A stretch of DNA of 64,000 bases, taken from the NCBI GenBank assembly GCA_963759235.1, contig CAVWYO010000005.1, positions 372,001 to 436,000 on the forward strand, read 5' to 3'. This DNA is from Bauldia sp963759235 (GTDB lineage: Bacteria > Pseudomonadota > Alphaproteobacteria > Rhizobiales > Kaistiaceae). How positions within the stretch are numbered: the first letter of the stretch is position 1; each line of letters begins with the position of its first letter. Below, in pieces: positions 34,110 to 42,691 of the stretch. The notes below the pieces were generated by a model. The model was not told the origin of the DNA. It made no database searches and was given only the letters and a program-made list of their open reading frames with translations. Position numbers and translations under genes: made by a program.

Positions 34110-35937
34110 GCCGGGAGCCGCCACGAGCGGTGGCGTCGGGCCGGGATAGACATGATAGGTGGTCTGTGACGGGAAGGCGACGGCGGTCCCGCAGTCCTCG
34201 ATTATTTTCATGATGGCGAGAAGGATTTCCTCCTGCACTTCGAGGAACCCGGAGTGGGACGGCTTGTCGATGTAGGCGTATATCTCGATGTTTAGCGCGT
34301 AGTCGCCGAGCGCGATGAATCTCACCCGCACCGTGTCGTGAACGACATCGGGATTCTCGGCGAGCAGCTTGCGGATGCGATCGAGGATGTCACGAATCTG
34401 ATCGCGAGTGGTCTCGTATCGGACGCCGATGGCCGTGCGGAGGAGCGTCTGGTCGCGCCGCGTGTAGTTGATCAACTCCCTGTTCGAGAATTCGGCGTTC
34501 GGAATGGTAACCACCGTGCGGTCCTGCGCCCGGATGCGCGTCGAGCGGAGGCCGATCTCCTCTACCGTGCCGCGCTTGTCGCCGAACTGGCAATAGTCGC
34601 CGACGCGCACGGGCTTGTCCGCATAAAGGATCAGGCCGCCGATCAGGTTTTCGAGCGTCGGACGGGCGGCAAGACCAAGGGCGAGACCGCCGACGCCAAG
34701 CCCGGCGATCACACCGTAAAGCGGAATTCCGATGTCCGTCGCCCCGATAAAGATGAGCCCGACCGCCGCGGCGATGCCGACAATTCGGGCGACCACCCGG
34801 ATCAGGCTCGCGTCGAGGCTTTGTGGATGGATCCGGGGTGAGGAGATGATCCACTCGGCCGCGCCGGCGCAAGCCAGATAGGCAAGCCAAGCGCCGGCGA
34901 GATAGCCCAAGGCGTCGAGGACGGTGCTTACCACGGCGAACGGCACCCCGGTGATGTTCAGTTCGTCGATCAACGCCAAAGCCAGCAGGCAGACCAGAAT
35001 AACCAGGAGCGGCGAGGTCATCCGCGATGCGAAACCGCGCCCGGCCGGGGCCGACGTGGCGCGCCGCTGTCGTCGGCGCCAGATCGACCAGACACCGCCG
35101 AAAAGCACGACGAGTCCAAGGAGGAGGCCCGACCATTGCCAGACCGTCTGACCGGCAATCGCCACCCGCGTCCACGCCGGCAGCTCCTCAACCCACAGAT
35201 ACCATTTCGGCGGCAGCAACTCTCCCGGGGTCAGCGTGTAGAACTCGAAGGAATCCTTCGGCGAGCCCGGCCTCTCGGCGAACGCCTTGAGGGTGTTGTA
35301 GAACTCGGGAGCGCGGGCGACGGTGTTTGCCGAGAATACATACTGGCCGGCTTTCGGGCCTTCGTTGGCCTTGACGATGTGGATATCGGAGTGTGGTAGC
35401 AGCCAGTCGACGATGGGCGTCTTCGCCGCCTCCGCCGCCTTGACTTCGTCGGCGCCCGGGGCCGAGTTCGGCCGGGATCACGGGGAGCCGATCGAGGATC
35501 TCCTTGAGCAACAGCACCGTCTCGAGGCCGGTCTTCTGCCGGCTGACGGCGGGGACCTCGCTGAGATCGAGCGTGGCGATCGCCTTGCGCAGGAGAAGGC
35601 GCGCCTTCGAGACCTCGTCGGCCACGTCCGGCGATACCTGGAAAAGCGGTTCCGCGCGGTGCCTGGCGTAGGCGTCGAGCAACAACGCATAGGCGCGGTC
35701 GACGCTCTGGCGGAGGGTGATCAACGTCGCGCGCGGACTGTCGAGAGCCGGCGGCGCGAGGAGGGCAAGCTCCTCGCTGTCGAGCGGCTCGGCCGCGGCC
35801 GCGGCAGCCTCGGGGCCGCCGGCGAGGCCAACCCAAACGGCGGCAATCGCCATCATCCGGAAGAGGACAGCCGCGAGCGTGGCCGAGCGGTCCGCCGACC
35901 TGCGTGGGGCCCCGAAGAGTTTGAAAACCGGACGCAT
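34107..35937 (-). pseudogene. MscS-type mechanosensitive channel, single-base frameshift
   Basis: A large MscS-family channel of about 610 residues if read through one shift. Part 1 (from ATG 35937) has a signal-like N-terminus and a periplasmic helical region up to KEILDRLPVIPAELGPG. At 35458-35461 the complement shows four C where three are expected. The frame then continues as ADEVKAAEAAKTPIVDWLLP, VFSANTVARAPEFYN and FYTLTPGELLPPKWY into the channel part. That part has several membrane segments, the pore-lining GLGVGGLALGLAARPTLENL and the beta domain with VRVGDYCQFGDKRGTVEEIG. Low-osmolarity safety valve by family. Decay or sequence error cannot be told apart here. Confidence 0.82.
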
Positions 35938-36318
35938 TCTGCCTCGCTCCGCTGAACTGCGGAGAATGCACTTGAATCTCGCAGCAATCCGTTAAAGCAG
36001 GCCGAGACGGAAGGATTTCCAACGCTTTGGCGCGGAGGCTCAACCTCGTTGTTGCAGCCTCGCCACAGTGTGCCACGAAGTTAACTTCTGGCTGCTAGAA
36101 GGGGCTGCATCGCCGCCGTTCGGCCATAAAGTGGCGTGAAGGGTGGCGACGATATCAGGTTGCCTGCCGAGGGGGGCAACGCACCTGACGCAAAATTGAA
36201 GGCTGGGGGCCCGTTCTTGCGGGTCGGGAAGCTTTTGCGTCGAAAATGCGGTGCCCGACGCGAGGAGGCTCAGGCCAAAAGCTGCTCAGGCCAAAAGGTA
36301 CTCAGGCCAAAAGGTACT
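35938..36318. promoter_or_regulatory. Long ilvD leader with a hairpin
   Basis: No gene is supported in these 381 bases. An imperfect hairpin is formed by CAGGTTGCC (36156-36164) and GGCAAC-GC-ACCTG (36175-36187). Three 16-base tandem repeats follow just before the start codon. No T-box or known riboswitch was recognised, and I could not identify a leader peptide rich in Ile, Leu or Val. Confidence 0.35.
36269..36316 (+). repeat. Three 16-bp tandem repeats ending at the ilvD start
   Basis: CTCAGGCCAAAAGCTG, then CTCAGGCCAAAAGGTA twice, at 36269, 36285 and 36301. The last copy places AAGG four bases before the ATG at 36319, so each unit carries a possible ribosome-binding core. Unit length is not a multiple of three. 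Slippage here would alter spacing or the number of binding cores. Confidence 0.85.
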
Positions 36319-38043
36319 ATGGAAGCGCGTGTATTCGACAAGCGGAAGCTGCCCAGCCGTCATGTGACGGAGGGGCCCAATCGAGCACCCCATCGTTCGT
36401 ACTACTACGCGATGGGGCTGTCGTCGGAGCAGATTCACCAACCGTTCGTCGGCGTCGCCACGTGCTGGAACGAGGCCGCGCCCTGCAATATCTCCCTGAT
36501 GCGGCAAGCCCAGGCGGTGAAGCAGGGCGTCGCGGCCGCCAACGGCACGCCGCGCGAGTTCTGCACCATCACCGTCACCGACGGCATCGCCATGGGCCAT
36601 GCCGGCATGAAGGCGTCGCTCCCCTCGCGCGAGGTCATCGCGGATTCGGTCGAGCTGACCATGCGCGGCCACGGCTACGATGCGCTGGTCGGCATGGCGG
36701 GCTGCGACAAGTCGCTGCCCGGCATGATGATGGCGATGTGCCGGCTGAACGTGCCGTCGATTTTCATCTATGGCGGCTCGATCCTGCCCGGCACCTTCAA
36801 GGGCAAGGACGTGACCGTCGTCGACGTGTTCGAGGCGGTCGGCCTCCATTCGGTCGGCAAGATGTCGGACCAGGATCTCGAGACGCTCGAGCAGGTCGCG
36901 TGTCCCTCGGCCGGTGCCTGTGGCGGCCAGTTCACCGCCAACACCATGGCGATGGTCTCCGAGGCGATCGGCCTGGCGCTGCCTTATTCGGCCGGCGCGC
37001 CGGCCCCTTACGAATTCCGCGACCGCTTCTGCATGGCGGCGGGCGAGATGGTGATGGAGCTGGTGGCGCGCAACATCCGGCCGCGCGATGTTGTCACCCG
37101 CCAGGCGCTGGAGAATGCCGCCACGGTGGTCGCCGCCTCGGGCGGCTCGACCAATGCCGGCCTCCACCTGCCGGCGATCGCCCACGAATGTGGCATCAAG
37201 TTCGATCTCTTCGACGTCGCCGAGATCTTCAAGAAGACGCCCTACATCGCCGATTTGAAGCCGAGCGGGCGCTACGTCGCCAAGGACCTGTTCGAGGCCG
37301 GCGGCATCCCGCTGGTCATGAAGACTCTACTCGACCACGGCTATCTGCACGGCGACTGCATGACAGTCACCGGTCGCACGATGGCCGACAACCTCAAAAA
37401 CGTGAAGTGGAACCCGGACCAGGACGTCGTCCGCTCCGCCGACAAGCCGATCTCGCCGACCGGCGGCGTTGTCGGGCTCAAGGGCAATCTCGCGCCGGAG
37501 GGGGCGATCGTGAAGGTCGCCGGCATGAAGAACCTCAAGTTCTCGGGCCCGGCTCGCTGTTTCGATTCCGAGGAAGAGTGCTTCGCCGCGGTTTCGGAGC
37601 GGAAGTACAAAGAAGGCGACGTGCTGGTCATTCGCTATGAGGGGCCGGTGGGCGGTCCCGGAATGCGCGAAATGCTGTCGACGACCGCTGCCCTCTATGG
37701 ACAGGGCGTCGGCGGGTCGGTGGCGCTGATCACGGACGGACGCTTCTCCGGCGGCACGCGCGGCTTCTGCATCGGCCATGTCGGCCCCGAGGCGGCGCTT
37801 GGCGGGCCGATCGCGCTCCTCGAAGACGGCGACATCATCGAGATGGACGCGGTTGCCGGAACGCTCTCGGTGAAGCTTACCGACGACGAACTCGCACGGC
37901 GGCGGGCCAAGTGGACCCCCCGCGAGACCAACTACCGAAGTGGGGCGATATGGAAGTACGCGCAAGGGGTTGGCCCGGCGCGCTACGGAGCCGTGACCCA
38001 CCCGGGTGGAGCGGCGGAAGTGATGAGCTATGCAGACGCGTAA
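36319..38043 (+). CDS. ilvD: Dihydroxy-acid dehydratase
   Basis: Dehydrates dihydroxy-acids to the 2-keto acids that lead to valine, isoleucine and leucine. It is 574 residues with an Fe-S cluster. The cysteines are in NEAAPCNISL, MAGCDKSLPGMMMA and CPSAGACGGQFTANTM. The C-terminal part has GRFSGGTRGFCIGHVGPEA. The ATG at 36319 (MEARVFDKRKLPSRHV) fits the family start, and the frame is open upstream through the tandem repeats. Its 3' end overlaps exoR by 14 bases, so the two are probably co-transcribed. Its cluster depends on the SUF system seen earlier in the window. Confidence 0.96.
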   Translation: MEARVFDKRKLPSRHVTEGPNRAPHRSYYYAMGLSSEQIHQPFVGVATCWNEAAPCNISLMRQAQAVKQGVAAANGTPREFCTITVTDGIAMGHAGMKASLPSREVIADSVELTMRGHGYDALVGMAGCDKSLPGMMMAMCRLNVPSIFIYGGSILPGTFKGKDVTVVDVFEAVGLHSVGKMSDQDLETLEQVACPSAGACGGQFTANTMAMVSEAIGLALPYSAGAPAPYEFRDRFCMAAGEMVMELVARNIRPRDVVTRQALENAATVVAASGGSTNAGLHLPAIAHECGIKFDLFDVAEIFKKTPYIADLKPSGRYVAKDLFEAGGIPLVMKTLLDHGYLHGDCMTVTGRTMADNLKNVKWNPDQDVVRSADKPISPTGGVVGLKGNLAPEGAIVKVAGMKNLKFSGPARCFDSEEECFAAVSERKYKEGDVLVIRYEGPVGGPGMREMLSTTAALYGQGVGGSVALITDGRFSGGTRGFCIGHVGPEAALGGPIALLEDGDIIEMDAVAGTLSVKLTDDELARRRAKWTPRETNYRSGAIWKYAQGVGPARYGAVTHPGGAAEVMSYADA

Positions 38044-38830
38044 TCTCTTTGCTGGATTGTTGGTGGCGACGGCAATCGGTGGTTTTGCCGGCGGAGCGTT
38101 GGCGCTGGACGCCAAGAGCCTCAACGCCGATACGACGCCGGCCGACGCGCTGGAATACGGCTTGAGCTCCTACAAGAGCGGCGACAAGCAAGGCGCGATC
38201 GAGGCGCTGAGCTTCGCCGCCGATCAGGGCAATGCGATCGCCCAATGGAAGCTTGGCCGCATGTATGCCGAGGGCGACGGCACCCCTCGCGACGACTACA
38301 AAGCGTTCGAATTGTTCAGCGAAATGGCCGACGCCCACGCCGACGACAATCCGAGCCAGCCGAATTCACGCTTCGTCTCGAACGCCTTCGTCGCGCTCGG
38401 CGGCTACTATCGGGACGGCATTCCCGACACCAATGTGAAGCAGGACCCTACCCGTGCCCGCCAGATCTACGCCTATGCGGCGTCGTATTTCGGCGATCCG
38501 GAAGCGCAACTCAAGCTGGCCTGGATGTACTACAACGGCGAGGGCGGCGACCGCGATCCGCTTCAGGCGGCGCGCTGGGCCAAGCTGGCGGCGGACAAGG
38601 GCAATATCGACGCCCAGGCGCTGCTCGGCCACGTCCTGTTCGAGGGTGAAGGCGTTCCCCGCCAGCCGGTGCTCGGCCTGATGTACCTGACTATCGCCCG
38701 CGACCAGGCCAAACCGGCAGATCGTTGGATCTACGATATGCAGGAGGGTGCGGTTTCAGTGGCGACCGAGAACGAGCGCCGGACCGCCATGGCTCTCGCC
38801 GGCAATTGGATGGAAGCCAAGAAGCAGTAG
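38030..38830 (+). CDS. exoR: Periplasmic Sel1-repeat regulator ExoR
   Basis: A 266-residue exported protein; the signal peptide ends near GALA-LD. The mature chain is built of Sel1-like repeats: AQWKLGRMYAEGDGTPRDDY, AQLKLAWMYYNGEGGDRDP and AQALLGHVLFEGEGVPR. Size, architecture and the neighbours xthA-erpA-dgt-argS match ExoR of rhizobia. There it binds the sensor ExoS/ChvG in the periplasm, holds the two-component system off, and so limits exopolysaccharide and controls motility and acid response. It overlaps ilvD by 14 bases and is probably expressed with it. The sensor and regulator are not in this window. Confidence 0.85.
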   Translation: MQTRNLFAGLLVATAIGGFAGGALALDAKSLNADTTPADALEYGLSSYKSGDKQGAIEALSFAADQGNAIAQWKLGRMYAEGDGTPRDDYKAFELFSEMADAHADDNPSQPNSRFVSNAFVALGGYYRDGIPDTNVKQDPTRARQIYAYAASYFGDPEAQLKLAWMYYNGEGGDRDPLQAARWAKLAADKGNIDAQALLGHVLFEGEGVPRQPVLGLMYLTIARDQAKPADRWIYDMQEGAVSVATENERRTAMALAGNWMEAKKQ

Positions 38831-38844
38831 ACGGCCGGATACGC

Positions 38845-39234
38845 CTATCGGCTGGCGACGGCCGTCGGAGCCCTTTCCACCTCGGCAATCCGCTGTTGAA
38901 TATCCGGCGCGATCGCGCTCATCGGAATGTTGAGCGGCAGCGGCGTCATTGCGGTAGCGACCGGCGGCAGACTGACCGCCTTCGGCTCGGCCGGAGAGAG
39001 CAGCGCCATCGGACAGACATCCGAAATGTAGGTCCAAGAAGCGACCTTCGCCACGACGTCACAGCGCGCATAGCGCTGCCGGCCGTGGCACGCCGGCAGG
39101 CAGGCATAGTCGCCGACCTGATACTGCTTGCCCGAGTTCACGCAGACGAGGGTTGCCTCGGCCGCCATACCCGGCACGGCGGCCGACCAGGCCAAGGCGA
39201 CAACGGCGACCGCCAGCGCGCATGTCTTCCTCAT
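38845..39234 (-). CDS. Small Cys-rich secreted protein (first of related pair)
   Basis: About 129 residues from ATG 39234 with a signal peptide ending near GMAA-EA. The mature part has at least four cysteines in the order LVCVNSGKQYQVGDYACLPA, CHGRQRYARCDVV and SWTYISDVCPMALL. The next gene upstream (39266) shares this pattern. The exported location and even number of cysteines suggest disulfides. Function is unknown. It lies antisense and just after exoR; I have seen this pairing in relatives, so a link to envelope signalling is conceivable but unproven. Confidence 0.7.
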   Translation of the reverse strand: MRKTCALAVAVVALAWSAAVPGMAAEATLVCVNSGKQYQVGDYACLPACHGRQRYARCDVVAKVASWTYISDVCPMALLSPAEPKAVSLPPVATAMTPLPLNIPMSAIAPDIQQRIAEVERAPTAVASR

Positions 39235-39265
39235 GGCGCCAATTCTAGCCACGGCGATCATCCGC

Positions 39266-39580
39266 TCAATCCACTTCTGCGTGAGGGCTCGGTTCGCCCG
39301 ATCCCGGTCGGGCCGGCAGTGGGGTAGACCCTTCGAATCCGGCGGGGAGGGGCGTCAGCCAGACGAAGGGACAGCCGTCCGAGACAATCGTCCACGACGT
39401 GTTGTTGAGCGCCATGGCGCACTGGGCAAGCCTGGGTCCGTCCGCGGTCTTGATGCAGACGAGATCGCCGAGGCCGAAGAAGCGCCCATCGGCGCGGCAG
39501 CGGCAATTCACGCCGGCATTGGCGCCGAGGGGCGTCACGACCGCAAACACCGCGAGGGCGAGGATGATCCGCTTGCCCAT
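39266..39580 (-). CDS. Small Cys-rich secreted protein (second of related pair)
   Basis: About 104 residues from ATG 39580 (MGKRIILALAVFAVV), with a signal peptide ending near ANA-GV. Mature features: VNCRCRADGRFFGLGDLVCI, ARLAQC-type spacing, and NNTSWTIVSDGCPFVWLTP. The shared core with the neighbour at 38845 is G-x-x-(F/Y)-x-(L/V)-GD-x-(V/A)-C, then C, then SW-T-(I/Y)-(V/I)-SD-x-CP. The proteins are therefore ancient tandem paralogues. No enzyme motif is visible. It is 31 bases upstream of its partner, so they may form an operon. Confidence 0.7.
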   Translation of the reverse strand: MGKRIILALAVFAVVTPLGANAGVNCRCRADGRFFGLGDLVCIKTADGPRLAQCAMALNNTSWTIVSDGCPFVWLTPLPAGFEGSTPLPARPGSGEPSPHAEVD

Positions 39581-39672
39581 GTGGCGAGAATAGCTCAGGA
39601 CGACGGTGGCGGGAACAGGTGTGGTCCTCAGTTCGACCGGCGGCTCCATCGGAGGGCCGGGCATTGGCCGCC

Positions 39673-40455
39673 TCAAAGATCGAGCGCAATGACAACCGGC
39701 ACGTGGTCCGACGGCTTGTCCCAGCCCCGGGTCCGCTTGTCGATCATTGCGGATTGGAGGCGGTCCGCCGCGAGCGGCGACAGGAGCAGGTGGTCGATGC
39801 GGATACCATTGTTCCGCTGCCAGGCGCCCGCCTGATAATCCCAGAAGGTGTAGTGGCCGGGTTCGGCGGTGCAGGCGCGGAAGGCGTCGGTCAGGCCGAG
39901 ATTGATCAACCGGCGAAACCGACGCCTGGTCTCAGGTTGGAAGAGGGCGTCCTTGACCCAGTTGTCGGGATGGCGCGCGTCCTCGGGTTCGGGGATGACG
40001 TTATAGTCGCCGGCCAGCACGAAAGCCTCCTCGGCGGCGAGGCGTTCCCTGGCATAGGCCTCGAACCGCTCCATCCAGGCGAACTTGTAGGCATATTTGT
40101 CGGAGCCGACCGGATTGCCGTTGGGCAGATAAAGCGAGACGACGCGAATCGCCGATCCGCCAACCGAGAACACCGCTTCGATGAACCGGGCCTGCGTGTC
40201 GCCGCTGTCGCCGGGCAGGCCGTGCGAAACCTCGTCAAACGGCAGCTTCGACAGAATGGCGACGCCGTTGAAGCCTTTCTGGCCATGGGTCTCGACGTTG
40301 TAGCCGAGGTCCTCGAAGACGTCGCGAGGAAACGTGGCGTCGTCGCTCTTGATCTCCTGGAAGCAGAGGACATCCGGCGCGGCCTCGCGCAGCCACGTCA
40401 CGGCGCCGTCGAGACGCGCTCGCACGCCGTTGATGTTCCAGGTCGCAATTCTCAT
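39673..40455 (-). CDS. xthA: Exodeoxyribonuclease III
   Basis: A DNA repair enzyme with AP-endonuclease and 3'-exonuclease action. It is 260 residues starting at ATG 40455 (MRIATWNINGVRARLDG). Metal and catalytic motifs are CFQEIKSDD, VSLYLPNGN, LAGDYNVIPEPEDA, then YTFWDYQAGAWQRNNGIRID and SDHVPVV, the last with the catalytic His. It is opposite in direction to the osmC gene. Members of this exact neighbourhood (exoR, xthA, erpA, dgt) support the assignment. Confidence 0.95.
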   Translation of the reverse strand: MRIATWNINGVRARLDGAVTWLREAAPDVLCFQEIKSDDATFPRDVFEDLGYNVETHGQKGFNGVAILSKLPFDEVSHGLPGDSGDTQARFIEAVFSVGGSAIRVVSLYLPNGNPVGSDKYAYKFAWMERFEAYARERLAAEEAFVLAGDYNVIPEPEDARHPDNWVKDALFQPETRRRFRRLINLGLTDAFRACTAEPGHYTFWDYQAGAWQRNNGIRIDHLLLSPLAADRLQSAMIDKRTRGWDKPSDHVPVVIALDL

Positions 40456-40626
40456 CCTTGCCGCTCCGGCTCGTCGACCAGCGAGCATAACGGCGGCGAC
40501 ACGGGCAGCCAGCCTTTTTGTTGCGTGGGTGGCAGTCGAGGGGGACCGGCAACTGTCGTCTTGCCTCTGGATTTTCTCGCGCCATCCTTTACAGGTTTGG
40601 CGGCAGGCAACCGAGGGGAGACGGCG

Positions 40627-41052
40627 ATGGCAGTTACGTCAACCGCGAAGGCGGAGTGGAAGGGCTCTCTCAAGGAGGGCGGCGGCGAGATGGAGCTCGG
40701 CGGAGGGGCCTATCGCGGCGCCTTCACTTTCGCTTCTCGCTTCGAGACGGGCGGGCAGACGAATCCCGAGGAACTTCTAGCAGCGGCACACGCCGGCTGC
40801 ATCTCCATGCAGCTTTCGGGGCTGCTGACGGCAAACAACACACCGCCGACCAGCGTCAAGACCACCGCCGAGGTAACCATTCAGGCCGGCGTCGGCATCA
40901 CCGGCATCGCCTTGACAATGGAAGCCGCGGTGCCGGGGATCGACGACGCCACCTTCCAGGAGATCGCCGCGAAGGCCAAGGAGATCTGCCCGGTGTCCAA
41001 GGCGGTTGCGGCGGTTGGGAACATCACTCTCAAGGCCACCCTCAAGTCCTGA
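40627..41052 (+). CDS. OsmC/Ohr family peroxidase
   Basis: A 141-residue protein that reduces organic peroxides with two reactive cysteines. The first is in NPEELLAAAHAGCISMQLSG and the second in EICPVSKAVAAV, the OsmC arrangement. It is cytoplasmic, with no signal peptide. The ATG at 40627 is preceded by GAGGGGAGACGGCG, a strong ribosome-binding site. It probably protects against peroxide or osmotic stress. It lies 136 bases upstream of amn on the same strand; a shared transcript is possible. Confidence 0.9.
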   Translation: MAVTSTAKAEWKGSLKEGGGEMELGGGAYRGAFTFASRFETGGQTNPEELLAAAHAGCISMQLSGLLTANNTPPTSVKTTAEVTIQAGVGITGIALTMEAAVPGIDDATFQEIAAKAKEICPVSKAVAAVGNITLKATLKS

Positions 41053-41188
41053 GGCTTGCCGCAAGCAACGGCCGGGCGCTCAATACGGGCGATCGCGCTT
41101 CGCGTCCGGCCGACGAACAATGCTGCCGGGCCGCTTGACCGGCGGCGGTTGGTGACAGACATTCCGGCGCACTTCAAAGGGCGCCGAG

Positions 41189-42676
41189 ATGAAAAACGCC
41201 GCCAATGCCCTCGTCACGCCGAAACGGATCGTTCGGAAGCGTTTCGACAACGCCGAGGAAGCCGTCGCGCGGCTCGAGCAGATCTACGAGCGTCACACGG
41301 CGTTTCTGCGGGAGGAATTTGCCGATCTCCTGACGACCGGGCATCTGCGGGGCCGGGTGCGGGCGACCTACCCGGAAGTGCGCCTTGAAACCACGACGTT
41401 CGCCCAGATCGACTCGCGGCTGTCCTACGGACACGTTGCCGGGCCCGGGGTCTATTCGACGACGATCACCCGTCCCGATCTTTTCCATGGCTACCTGGTC
41501 GAGCAGATACGGCTGTTGCTCAGGAACCACAATGTCGCGGTCGAGGTAGGTCCCTCGGCCGAACCGATCCCGCTCCACTTCGCCTTCGCCGACGGCGTTC
41601 ACGTCGAGGGGGAAATCGCCGACCGGATCACGACGCCGCTCCGCGACATCTTCGACGTGCCGGACCTCGCCGTCACCGACGACGCGATCGTCAACGGCAC
41701 CTACGTGCCGGCGCCCGGAGGAACGCTGCCGCTGGCGCCGTTCACCGCATCGCGCATCGACTACTCGCTGCACCGGCTGCCGCATTACACCGCGACCAGG
41801 CCGGAGTTCTTCCAGAACTTCGTCATCTTCACCAACTACCAGTTCTATATCGACGAATTCGTCGAGCGGGCCCGGCTGATGATGGCGGCCGGCGGCGGTG
41901 AATACGATCGCTTCGTCGAACCGGGCAACGTCGTCACGTGGGCGGGGAGCGATGCGCCCGACGCGGGAGAGCCGCTGACGCGGCTGCCGCAGATGCCCGC
42001 CTACCACCTCACCAAGCCGGGCCATATGGGCCTGACCATGGTCAACATCGGCGTCGGGCCGTCTAACGCGAAGACGATCACGGACCATATCGCGGTGCTC
42101 CGTCCCCACGCCTGGCTGATGCTCGGCCACTGCGCCGGTCTCCGCAATACCCAGGCGCTCGGGGACTATGTGCTCGCCCACGGCTATGTCCGGGAGGACC
42201 ACGTCCTCGACGCCGACCTGCCGAGTTGGGTGCCGATCCCGCCGCTGGCCGAGGTGCAGGTGGCGATCGAGGAGGCGGTGGCCGAGGTGACCGGGCTGTC
42301 CGGTTACGAACTGAAGCGGATCATGCGGACCGGTACGGTGGCGACCATCGACAACCGCAACTGGGAACTTCGCGATCACCGCGAGCCCGTCCAGCGCTTC
42401 TCGCAGTCGCGCGCCATCGCTCTCGACATGGAATCGGCGACCGCCGCGGCCAACGGCTTCCGCTTCCGGGTTCCGTACGGAACCTTGCTTTGCGTCTCCG
42501 ACAAACCTCTCCACGGCGAACTCAAGCTGCCGGGCATGGCGTCGGACTTCTACCGCCACCAGATCGCCCAGCATCTCGAAATCGGCATCAGGGCGATGGA
42601 GAAGCTCCGCGCCATGGAGCCGGAGCGACTCCATTCGCGGAAACTCCGCAGTTTCGCGGAGACGGCATTTCAGTAG
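41189..42676 (+). CDS. amn: AMP nucleosidase
   Basis: Splits AMP into adenine and ribose-5-phosphate, regulating adenylate pools in the cytoplasm. At 495 residues it has the bacterial two-part form: an N-terminal regulatory domain (VRATYPEVRLETTTFAQIDS, SYGHVAGPGVYSTTITRPDL) and a C-terminal phosphorylase-like domain (VGPSNAKTITDHIAVLRPHA, LGHCAGLRNTQALGDYVLA, ALDMESATAAANGFRFRVPY, where the catalytic Asp lies in LCVSDKPLHGE). The ATG at 41189 has GGGCGCCGAG upstream. It is convergent with the VOC gene at 42692, with a 15-base gap. Confidence 0.95.
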   Translation: MKNAANALVTPKRIVRKRFDNAEEAVARLEQIYERHTAFLREEFADLLTTGHLRGRVRATYPEVRLETTTFAQIDSRLSYGHVAGPGVYSTTITRPDLFHGYLVEQIRLLLRNHNVAVEVGPSAEPIPLHFAFADGVHVEGEIADRITTPLRDIFDVPDLAVTDDAIVNGTYVPAPGGTLPLAPFTASRIDYSLHRLPHYTATRPEFFQNFVIFTNYQFYIDEFVERARLMMAAGGGEYDRFVEPGNVVTWAGSDAPDAGEPLTRLPQMPAYHLTKPGHMGLTMVNIGVGPSNAKTITDHIAVLRPHAWLMLGHCAGLRNTQALGDYVLAHGYVREDHVLDADLPSWVPIPPLAEVQVAIEEAVAEVTGLSGYELKRIMRTGTVATIDNRNWELRDHREPVQRFSQSRAIALDMESATAAANGFRFRVPYGTLLCVSDKPLHGELKLPGMASDFYRHQIAQHLEIGIRAMEKLRAMEPERLHSRKLRSFAETAFQ

Positions 42677-42691
42677 GCGATCGCGCGAAAG

